Positions 14,651 through 21,369 of a DNA stretch of 22,164 bases are shown here, one piece after another. This stretch comes from Ghiorsea sp. (GTDB taxonomy: Bacteria > Pseudomonadota > Zetaproteobacteria > Mariprofundales > Mariprofundaceae). Position 1 is the first letter of the stretch. Every line of letters begins with the position of its first letter. Location: assembly GCA_021772875.1 (NCBI GenBank), contig JAJFLD010000184.1:1-22164 (forward strand), given 5' to 3'. Made by a program: the position numbers and the translations under genes. Under the pieces are notes generated by a model. The model was not told the origin of the DNA and ran no database searches. It was given only the letters and a program-made list of their open reading frames with translations.

Positions 14651-16159
14651 ATGAACCTTCACCGTTGCCGTCTGATTGTGCTGTTTCTGTTATTCGCCGC
14701 AACAGCAGCCCATGCCGAAGAACCTAGCCTTGAGCGTATGATGCTGTTGCATGACATCGCGCCTGCAACAATCATGCCAACAGCCAATACAACCCAGCCC
14801 ATTCCAACCTTGAATCAAATGGGGCAACAAAAACCCTTGCGTGTTTTAATTGATGTACGCAGCAATCATTCAGATGGGGCTCATGATTTTAACACCCTTA
14901 TTGAACTTGCAAAAAAGAGGCATATTGATGCCTTAGCTTTTACTGAACATGATAGATTCACTATCCGCTTTGGGCTTGAGCCTGTGCCCAGTATTTTTAA
15001 ATATAGCCAAGAGCACCCTTCCCTTCATCAAACAGGGCTAGCGCAATTCTTTTCCGACTTAAACGCTGCCCAACAACAATCAAACCTCACCCTCATGGCG
15101 GGCACTGAGTCCACTGCTGGTTATCACTGGCAAGGAATACCTTTTAAAAATTTAAGCCTGCACAATGCCGAGCGTCATCTCATCACCCTAGGCATCACCG
15201 ACCAAAAACAAATCGAAGCTTTACCCAGTTATACCTTAAAACATGCCCGAGGAGATAAAGAGCTGGCACTTACCTTTTGGTTTGTATTTATCTTCATGCT
15301 TATCATTATACTACTACGCAAAAGAAAACGTGGCATCGCCCTGTTATTGGCGGGCTCCTTTATTGCCTTTATGAGCACATGGCTGATGAAACCAACCACC
15401 AATGCCGATGAAGACTTTATCAACACTGCACATGAACAAGGTTTATTTGTGATTTGGGCTCACCCAGGAACATTATCGGGCATTCGAGAAGGGCCTATGG
15501 GTGTTCATCTTGATACACCACCCTACAATAAACATATCTTTGACCTGCCCGCCGATGCTTTTGCCGCTGTGTATGGTGACACCGATCAAAATACCGTGCC
15601 TGGTGGCATGTGGGATATGTTTATGATGGGTTATATGAAAGGTTATATTGGTAAACCCATGTGGGCAGTCGCTGCTGGAGACTATCATGAAGAAGGACAG
15701 GCCGCTGAATTTTTGGGCAACTTCCCCATGGATGTTTGGGCAAAAAGCAGCCAAGCAAAGGATATTTTAGATGCCTTGAAACACGGTCACATGGTGGCCT
15801 GGCACATGGGCCAACATCAAAATATCAGTGTCCAAACCCTATACCTTGCTTATCAAGACATGGCTTCAAAACAGCGCAAGTATATGCAAGTGGGTGATGA
15901 AGCTGCCATCAATGCCGATGTAGAGTTGGTGATCGGCCTAAAAGAATTAGGGCAAGTCACAACGACACCTCTTTCATTAACGGGAAACTGGATTGTAGAC
16001 GGCAATATTGTGGCAACAGTAGGGCTGGACACACAAACGCCACAACTGATGGCCACCAAACTGCACTTGTCTAAGGGTAGACATGTGATACGCTTCCAAA
16101 TCCCATCACAACAAGGTATCCGTTTAGAAACCAACCCCTTTCTTGTGCAAGTCCGCTGA
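14651..16159 (+). CDS. Exported PHP-domain protein with an internal two-helix membrane insertion
   Basis: A 502-residue protein (ATG 14651, AGGAG ten bases upstream; TTG 14645 is an alternative). Residues 1-22 look like a signal peptide ending AAHA. A PHP (polymerase and histidinol phosphatase) metal-hydrolase fold is suggested by RSNHSDG (70-76), ALAFTEHD (94-101), GTEST (151-155), then VIWAHPGT (267-274) and AAGDYHEEG (341-349). Between GTEST and AHPGT are two hydrophobic helices, about 205-222 and 228-246, joined by RKRKR (223-227). The basic turn predicts a cytoplasmic hairpin, leaving both halves of the domain in the periplasm. Residues about 390-502 form a beta-rich C-terminal part. The usual HxH of PHP enzymes appears as D68-x-R70, so activity is uncertain. 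It is first in a row of eight genes, 18 bases before the wbqC-like gene. Substrate unknown. Confidence 0.75.
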   Translation: MNLHRCRLIVLFLLFAATAAHAEEPSLERMMLLHDIAPATIMPTANTTQPIPTLNQMGQQKPLRVLIDVRSNHSDGAHDFNTLIELAKKRHIDALAFTEHDRFTIRFGLEPVPSIFKYSQEHPSLHQTGLAQFFSDLNAAQQQSNLTLMAGTESTAGYHWQGIPFKNLSLHNAERHLITLGITDQKQIEALPSYTLKHARGDKELALTFWFVFIFMLIIILLRKRKRGIALLLAGSFIAFMSTWLMKPTTNADEDFINTAHEQGLFVIWAHPGTLSGIREGPMGVHLDTPPYNKHIFDLPADAFAAVYGDTDQNTVPGGMWDMFMMGYMKGYIGKPMWAVAAGDYHEEGQAAEFLGNFPMDVWAKSSQAKDILDALKHGHMVAWHMGQHQNISVQTLYLAYQDMASKQRKYMQVGDEAAINADVELVIGLKELGQVTTTPLSLTGNWIVDGNIVATVGLDTQTPQLMATKLHLSKGRHVIRFQIPSQQGIRLETNPFLVQVR

Positions 16160-16177
16160 TAAGGAAAAAAGACTACT

Positions 16178-16873
16178 GTGAACATCATTACCATTCATCA
16201 ACCCAATTACATGCCTTGGTCTGGCTTTTTTCACAAATGGCTGCTGGCAGATAGTTTTGTCATCTTGGATACCGTGCAATACCACAAAAACGAATGGCAA
16301 AACCGCAATCAACTTAAAACAACGCAAGGTAAACAATGGGTAACTGTGCCCGTCACTTACCGTTTTCCGCAGCTCATTCAAGAGGTAGGCATTGCACCGG
16401 GTCCATGGGCAAAAAAACAAATCGCAAGCATAGAACAAGCTTATAGCAAAGCACCCTACTTTGAAGCATATTGGCCTTCTATCAAGTCTGTTTTACAAAC
16501 GCCATATACCCTGCTCGCCGATCTTAATGTGGCCTTGATTCAAGCCATGGGCAAACACTTAGGCTGCACATCATCGCTGCTGCGGGCTTCTGATTTACCC
16601 ATCATACAACAAGATCCTACGCAACGTTTGATTGAAATATGCGCTTACCTCGATGGCGACACTTATCTTTCTGGCGCAGAAGGTCGCCATTACCTCCAAG
16701 CAGAAGCATTCAAAAAAGCAGGCCTATCTTTGATGTTTCAAGAGGTTACGCCGCCAACCTACCCACAGCTGCATGGCGAATTTGTGCCTTATTTAAGCGC
16801 GCTTGATGTGCTGTTCAATATCGGCGAGGGTGCACACGCTATAATTCGTAACATGGGGGGCATGCAGCCATGA
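16178..16873 (+). CDS. WbqC-like family protein
   Basis: A 231-residue cytoplasmic protein starting at GTG with AAGGAA (16161-16166) about 11 bases upstream. The N-terminus IITIHQPNYMPWSGFFHKW is the family hallmark (HQPxYxPWxGFF), followed by DTVQYHKNEWQNRNQLKT and WVTVPV, and later a C-terminal region with YLSGAEGRHYL and LSALDVLFNIG, all typical of WbqC. Genes of this family are found in O-antigen and other glycan loci; the reaction is not something that can be read from the sequence. Its stop overlaps the start of the PIG-L deacetylase gene by four bases (ATGA), which supports a shared sugar-modification pathway with the next three genes. Confidence 0.9.
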   Translation: MNIITIHQPNYMPWSGFFHKWLLADSFVILDTVQYHKNEWQNRNQLKTTQGKQWVTVPVTYRFPQLIQEVGIAPGPWAKKQIASIEQAYSKAPYFEAYWPSIKSVLQTPYTLLADLNVALIQAMGKHLGCTSSLLRASDLPIIQQDPTQRLIEICAYLDGDTYLSGAEGRHYLQAEAFKKAGLSLMFQEVTPPTYPQLHGEFVPYLSALDVLFNIGEGAHAIIRNMGGMQP

Positions 16874-17481
16874 GTATTATCCTTGCTTTAGCACCACATC
16901 CAGATGATTTAGAAATTGGCTGTGGCGGCACATTGGCTCAACATGCAAAACGTGGTGATGAAGTGCATATCTATGTCGCAACCTCTGGCGAAGTGGGTGG
17001 TGTTGCAGAAGTACGGCGCGCTGAGCAAGTAAAAGCTGCAGAAATCTTAGGTGTGAAAGAAATTCATTGGGGTTCATTTGTAGATACCAAACTGCCCGAA
17101 TCTAGCCGTGATTTGATGAAAAGCTTGGAAGATGTCATTCAAAGGGTGAATCCAGATACGGTGTATATCAACCATAACCATGATACCCATCAAGACCACC
17201 GTGAGATGGCGCAAGTTGCCCGTTCGGCAACCCGTTATGTGCCTAATGTTTTAGCCTATGAAACCCCCTCAACTCTAGACTTTGAACCCACAGCATACAT
17301 GGACACCTCAGACACACTTTCTCTCAAACTCAAAGCTTTGGAAGCGCATGCTTCACAAGTCGAGCGTACCCATGTGCGCCTTAACATTATTGAAATTGCC
17401 CTCGCCACATCTCACTTTCGTGGTGTGCAAGGAAAAATGTCTTGTGCTGAAGCATTTATGCCTATCCGTATGCGTTTGTAA
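16870..17481 (+). CDS. PIG-L family N-deacetylase
   Basis: A zinc-dependent deacetylase of the PIG-L/LmbE family, 203 residues, no signal peptide. The metal site is visible as APHPDDLEIGCGG (H10, D13) and NHNHDTHQDHR (H107-x-x-H110), and SGEVGG (39-44) follows the first strand set. Family members remove acetyl from N-acetylglucosamine-like groups (PIG-L, MshB, BshB) or related substrates. The length is slightly short but the C-terminus MSCAEAFMPIRMRL, ending after the usual AEAF, is complete. Start ATG overlaps the wbqC stop (ATGA), and its TAA overlaps the next ATG by one base (TAATG). The context with an aminotransferase and a lipid-carrier transferase suggests a deacetylated amino sugar, as inference. 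A BshB-type thiol role is possible but no partner genes are present. Confidence 0.92.
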   Translation: MSIILALAPHPDDLEIGCGGTLAQHAKRGDEVHIYVATSGEVGGVAEVRRAEQVKAAEILGVKEIHWGSFVDTKLPESSRDLMKSLEDVIQRVNPDTVYINHNHDTHQDHREMAQVARSATRYVPNVLAYETPSTLDFEPTAYMDTSDTLSLKLKALEAHASQVERTHVRLNIIEIALATSHFRGVQGKMSCAEAFMPIRMRL

Positions 17482-18527
17482 TGATACACATTCCTCATTC
17501 GCGGCCTTGCTTTGGTGCTGACTATCAACATGCCGTGCGCCATGTTTTACAATCAAACATTGTTGCCCAGGGCAGTGAAACACAGCGTTTAGAACATGAT
17601 ATTCAACAGCATTTAGGCTGTACTTCCGTGCTTGCTGTAGATTCAGGCACCAGCGCGCTGATGTTGGCCATACGTGGGCTTGGTCAGCATAAAACTGGGC
17701 TGCGCGTTGGCATACCAACTTATGCCTGTGCGTCGTTATTGTTTGCTGTCAAAGCTGCTGGTGCTGAGCCTGTATTCATCGATTGTAATGCACAGCTCGG
17801 TTTAGAAGAAAAACAAACCCAAGCGATTGCTCAAACATTAGATATGCTTGTGCTTGTCCACCCCTTTGGTGGCGTTGAACCGCTTGCCGCAGGCTCTTTT
17901 CCTTGTTTTGTGATTGAAGATATTGCCCAATCTGTGGGCGCAACACTGGATGGTAAAGCAGTAGGCAGCTTTGGTGATGTCACCATTGGTTCCTTGTATG
18001 CCACAAAACCATGGGGTGGCGCTTATGGCGGTTTTATTGCAAGCAACAATGCTGATCTTTTGCAATTGTGCGCCGACATGAGTGACCCTGATCAAGCTGA
18101 TATCAACAATGTTTATGCAGGTCATCATCAGCTCTCAGACATACACGCCAGCTTGGCTCGGCAACGCATCCAAGATGCCACTCAAACCATGGCACAACGC
18201 CAGTTGTGGGCAGAAAAATATGATGCCTTGATCGCTCAAACAAGTGCAACACCCATCCAAAACCCTAGCAACACCACATCCAATGATTTCCGTTATATTG
18301 TGCGCAATCAGCAACCTGTTGATACCATCATACCCAAACTCCAAGCACTAAATATTATGGCCACCCGCCCTATCCAAAGACCGCTGCATCACAGCAACTC
18401 AAGTATCACCTGCGCTCAAGCCGACCATGCCTGGCAGCATTGTATTTCTTTGCCCCTCTTATCGGATATGAGTCCAATTGAATTTCAGCACTTACAACAA
18501 GGTATTCAACAATGTTTTCCTTCTTAG
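17481..18527 (+). CDS. DegT/DnrJ/EryC1-type PLP-dependent sugar aminotransferase
   Basis: A 348-residue fold-type I aminotransferase. Seen are SRPCFGADYQHAVRHVL at the start, DSGTSALMLAIRGLG (54-68), PTYACASLLFAVKAAGAEPVFID (79-101), IEDIAQSVGA (D147 contacts the PLP ring) and the PLP lysine in SLYATKPWGGAYGG (K176). In sugar aminotransferases the lysine motif is usually SFxxxKxxxxGEGG; here the Glu of GEGG is replaced (GAYGG), a mild variation. Members usually transfer an amino group to keto nucleotide-sugars for O-antigen, capsule or glycoprotein glycans. The ATG overlaps the PIG-L stop by one base, and the end overlaps the next gene by 16 bases. Specific sugar product cannot be told. Confidence 0.9.
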   Translation: MIHIPHSRPCFGADYQHAVRHVLQSNIVAQGSETQRLEHDIQQHLGCTSVLAVDSGTSALMLAIRGLGQHKTGLRVGIPTYACASLLFAVKAAGAEPVFIDCNAQLGLEEKQTQAIAQTLDMLVLVHPFGGVEPLAAGSFPCFVIEDIAQSVGATLDGKAVGSFGDVTIGSLYATKPWGGAYGGFIASNNADLLQLCADMSDPDQADINNVYAGHHQLSDIHASLARQRIQDATQTMAQRQLWAEKYDALIAQTSATPIQNPSNTTSNDFRYIVRNQQPVDTIIPKLQALNIMATRPIQRPLHHSNSSITCAQADHAWQHCISLPLLSDMSPIEFQHLQQGIQQCFPS

Positions 18528-19633
18528 ATCACACGCTCACCCGCTCAGCTGCTTTTATTTTAGGGCTAATGCTTGTCATACCATGGAATATTAATGGTTT
18601 GCTCACACACGGGTTACTTTTATTCTTTGCCAGCTGTTTTTTAACCTTTGCCCTTTTGCCTAGCGTGGTGAAGTTGGCAAAAAAAATAGGTGCCATGGAC
18701 TACCCTGATGCGCGTCGCGTTCACCTTTTACCCACCCCACGCATAGGTGGTTTGGCTGTTATTATTGCAGTGAATGCCACCCTTCTTTTTAATTTTGATT
18801 ATTCATTGGCCTTTAAAGGCGTTGTTATTTCCGCATTGATTGTAGGATTGTTATCCTTTTGGGATGACCTCAAAGAACTCTCTGCTAGCATTAAATTGCT
18901 TGGTCAGTTTCTTGCCCTTGCTGTGCTCATTTATTGTGATGTGGTAATTCAATTTGCGCCAGATACTTGGTGGGGCGATATTTTGGAATATGGCCTTACT
19001 GCTTTCTGGATCATTGGTATCACCAATGCCTTTAACTTTCTGGATGGCATCAACGGCCTTGCAGCGGCCCTCGCCACGACCACTTGTTTGCTCATGGGCA
19101 TGCTTGCATGGCACACAGGGCAAACATATATGTTATTTTTATGTTTGGCTGTCGCAGGTGGTGCGGCTGGTTTCTTGCCCGACAACGCACGTTATCAAAC
19201 ACAAGCCAGATCATTTTTAGGTGATGTTGGTAGCACTTATTTAGGCTGGGTCATGGCTGCTGTGGCAGTGATGGGTGATTGGTCTGACAGCGGTGCACTT
19301 CAAGCCTATAGTGCTCCACTACTGATTTTTTCAGTTATGATTTTTGATATGATTTATACAACCATTGCTCGTGTATCACGTGGTGATGTACATAATTTGA
19401 AAGAATGGATTGAATATGTTGGTAAAGATCATCTTCATCATAGATTAATGGCTTTAGGCTGCAACCAAGCACAGGCTGTTTTATTGGTGGTTAGTTTTTC
19501 GGTGCTCATGGGACTTGCAGCATTGGCCTTGGTCAAGGGTGTGGCAATGACTGTTTGGCTGTTACTAGCACAAGCCATTGTGTTTTATCTGGTGCTTAGT
19601 TTCTTTATGCTCAACATCAATAAAGATGAATAA
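18512..19633 (+). CDS. Undecaprenyl-phosphate sugar-1-phosphate transferase (WecA/MraY-like)
   Basis: Polytopic membrane enzyme (373 residues, about ten helices) of the polyprenyl-phosphate N-acetylhexosamine-1-phosphate transferase family; it starts lipid-linked glycan synthesis on the cytoplasmic face. Motifs in order: VHLLPTPRIGGLA (70-82), the magnesium-site Asp pair SFWDDLKEL (D118, D119), NAFNFLDGINGLA (172-184), SFLGDVGSTYLG (234-245), and the cytoplasmic loop GKDHLHHRL (304-312) that helps define sugar specificity. It is closer to WecA/RfbV-type than to MraY, which lies in a division cluster absent here. AAGG lies about 10 bases before ATG 18512. The gene overlaps the aminotransferase by 16 bases and yggS by 8 bases. 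wecA is a reasonable but unproven symbol, so it is left blank. Confidence 0.9.
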   Translation: MFSFLDHTLTRSAAFILGLMLVIPWNINGLLTHGLLLFFASCFLTFALLPSVVKLAKKIGAMDYPDARRVHLLPTPRIGGLAVIIAVNATLLFNFDYSLAFKGVVISALIVGLLSFWDDLKELSASIKLLGQFLALAVLIYCDVVIQFAPDTWWGDILEYGLTAFWIIGITNAFNFLDGINGLAAALATTTCLLMGMLAWHTGQTYMLFLCLAVAGGAAGFLPDNARYQTQARSFLGDVGSTYLGWVMAAVAVMGDWSDSGALQAYSAPLLIFSVMIFDMIYTTIARVSRGDVHNLKEWIEYVGKDHLHHRLMALGCNQAQAVLLVVSFSVLMGLAALALVKGVAMTVWLLLAQAIVFYLVLSFFMLNINKDE

Positions 19634-20261
19634 ATCAGCGCTTATCCAACGCTGGCAAGACATCACAGCCACGCTCAAACCTCAGGTGCGTTTGATTGCC
19701 GTTTCAAAACAAACGACAAATGATCATGTCGCGACACTTTTAGAAGCTGGACAACGGGATTTTGCTGAAGCCAGACCTCAGAATTTACGCGATCGCGCCA
19801 TGAAATTTCCTCAAGCCAACTGGCATATGATTGGTCCGCTACAAAAAAACAAAGCCAAATATGTCGGTAAATTTGCCTGCATGTGGCACTCTTGCTGTGA
19901 TATTGAGACCGCCGCAGCTGTCGCCAAACATCTGGCACATGACGTGCTTCCGACACTGGTGCAAGTGAATATTTCAGGTGAACCACAAAAACAAGGTGTA
20001 CTTCCTGAGGCTCTACCCTTGTTTTTGAAACAATTAGAACCTATAGAGGGTTTAAAGCTGGTTGGGCTGATGGGTATGGCTGCAAAACATAGTGACCCCC
20101 GCGATGCTTTTGCGAGCTTAAAAGCTTGTCGGGACCAAATAATAACGGAGTATCCAATGTTACAAGAATTGTGCATGGGAATGAGCAATGATTGGCATGT
20201 TGCAATACAAGAAGGTGCTACAATGATTCGCATTGGCTCACAAATTTTTGATCAGAGATAA
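19626..20261 (+). CDS. yggS: YggS-family PLP homeostasis protein
   Basis: A pyridoxal-phosphate-binding protein (PLPBP, fold type III, single-domain) that buffers PLP and affects amino-acid metabolism. ATG 19626 is chosen because it gives a 211-residue protein starting just before the conserved core; the frame is open back to 19578 inside the transferase gene. Visible are RLIAVSKQT with the PLP lysine K28, NWHMIGPLQKNKAK (65-78), LVQVNISGEPQKQGV, LVGLMGMAA, and the phosphate-binding end LCMGMSNDWHVAIQEGATMIRIGSQIF. The motif usually written FGENYVQE reads FAEARPQN here. The start overlaps the upstream gene by 8 bases. Its neighbours proC and yggT reproduce the conserved proteobacterial order. 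Confidence 0.93.
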   Translation: MNKSALIQRWQDITATLKPQVRLIAVSKQTTNDHVATLLEAGQRDFAEARPQNLRDRAMKFPQANWHMIGPLQKNKAKYVGKFACMWHSCCDIETAAAVAKHLAHDVLPTLVQVNISGEPQKQGVLPEALPLFLKQLEPIEGLKLVGLMGMAAKHSDPRDAFASLKACRDQIITEYPMLQELCMGMSNDWHVAIQEGATMIRIGSQIFDQR

Positions 20262-20268
20262 GGACATT

Positions 20269-21072
20269 ATGAAACAGCAAAAAATTACATTTATCGGTGG
20301 CGGCAACATGAGCGAGGCTCTGATTGCTGGCTTGGTTAAGGCCGGTCATGACTGTGCAAACATTATAGTCACCGACACACAACCTGCACGTTTAGAAGCG
20401 CTCGCAGATCAGTTTGGGGTGCAAACTTCAGCGGATAACATTGAAGCTATCGCCCAGGCTCAGGTCATTGTTTTGGCCGTCAAACCACAAGTGATTGAAG
20501 CTGTGCTTGCCAACATTGGCAACCGCATTCCAGATGATGCAACAATCGTCAGCATTGCCGCAGGTGTTGGCATTCAAAAGATGAAAGAATGCGCCAAACG
20601 TGAACATTTATCTTTTGTGCGCGTGATGCCCAATACCCCTGCTTTGGTGGGTGCTGGCATGTCCGTATTATTCAGCAATGCCGAGCAAAAACACAAAGAT
20701 GTCGCTGAATATATTTTAGCCGCATCGGGTGAAACGGCATGGGTGGAAGATGAGCGTTTATTACATGCTGTCACAGCCGTCTCTGGCAGTGGTCCTGCTT
20801 ATTTCTTCTTGCTGGCTGAAACCATGCAAGCTGCTGGCGAAGCTTTAGGGCTTCCCAAAGATTTGGCCGCCCAATTGGCCAACCAAACAGCTATGGGTGC
20901 AGGGCGTATGTTGGCAGAAAGTGGGCGCAATGCTGCAACCTTACGCAGTCAGGTCACCAGCCCCGGTGGCACCACCCAAGCGGCATTGGATACCATGTAT
21001 GAATGCGATTTTCCTTCGGCTGTGCGCAAAGGTGTACAGGCTGCATCCAAACGTTCGAGGGAGCTTGGTTAA
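20269..21072 (+). CDS. proC: Pyrroline-5-carboxylate reductase
   Basis: Last step of proline synthesis: reduces 1-pyrroline-5-carboxylate with NAD(P)H, cytoplasmic. The 267-residue protein has the Rossmann start ITFIGGGNMSEALIAGLV, the AVKPQVIEAVL strand, VRVMPNTPALVGAGM, and the C-terminal dimer/decamer domain with VSGSGPAYFFLLAETM and the signature LRSQVTSPGGTTQAALDTM. The frame is open from 20233, but ATG 20269 is preferred because AAGGA (20260-20264) lies just upstream and the protein then begins directly at the nucleotide-binding fold. It follows yggS after 7 bases and is directly abutted by yggT. Confidence 0.96.
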   Translation: MKQQKITFIGGGNMSEALIAGLVKAGHDCANIIVTDTQPARLEALADQFGVQTSADNIEAIAQAQVIVLAVKPQVIEAVLANIGNRIPDDATIVSIAAGVGIQKMKECAKREHLSFVRVMPNTPALVGAGMSVLFSNAEQKHKDVAEYILAASGETAWVEDERLLHAVTAVSGSGPAYFFLLAETMQAAGEALGLPKDLAAQLANQTAMGAGRMLAESGRNAATLRSQVTSPGGTTQAALDTMYECDFPSAVRKGVQAASKRSRELG

Positions 21073-21369
21073 ATGTTTATGATTGGTTATTTTTTGCAAG
21101 CTGTTGCAGCCGTATTAAGTATTGCTTTAAACATTGCTTTGGTTGTGATTATTGCACGCGCTATTTTGTCTTGGGTTTCACCAGACCCCTACAACCCCAT
21201 CGTGCGTATCATCAACCAAATCTCCGAACCCATCTTGTTCCCCATTCGCAAACGTGTGCCCTATTTCAGCGGCATCGATCTTTCGCCTATCATCGCATTG
21301 ATGATTATTTATTTCTTGGATATTTTTCTAGTGCAAACCATAGGTCGCATGGCTGCAAGTTTCACCTAA
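21073..21369 (+). CDS. yggT: YggT family membrane protein
   Basis: A 98-residue membrane protein with two hydrophobic hairpins and the conserved family stretch ILSWVSPDPYNPIVRIINQISEPIL, IRKRVP and a GIDLSPIIALMIIYFL helix. It contains one YggT unit; E. coli YggT has two (about 188 residues), while many bacteria and plastids have one, so it is not truncated. The ATG starts directly after the proC stop; GGGAG (21059-21063) sits nine bases upstream. Its TAA overlaps the pyrC stop on the other strand. Relatives have been linked to osmotic protection or division/thylakoid organisation; the molecular role is unclear. Confidence 0.92.
   Translation: MFMIGYFLQAVAAVLSIALNIALVVIIARAILSWVSPDPYNPIVRIINQISEPILFPIRKRVPYFSGIDLSPIIALMIIYFLDIFLVQTIGRMAASFT

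Noticed and set aside
14667..14675. GCCGTCTGA, the core of the Neisseria DNA uptake sequence
   Set aside because: No second copy was noticed in the window and it lies within the signal-peptide coding region; a chance match.
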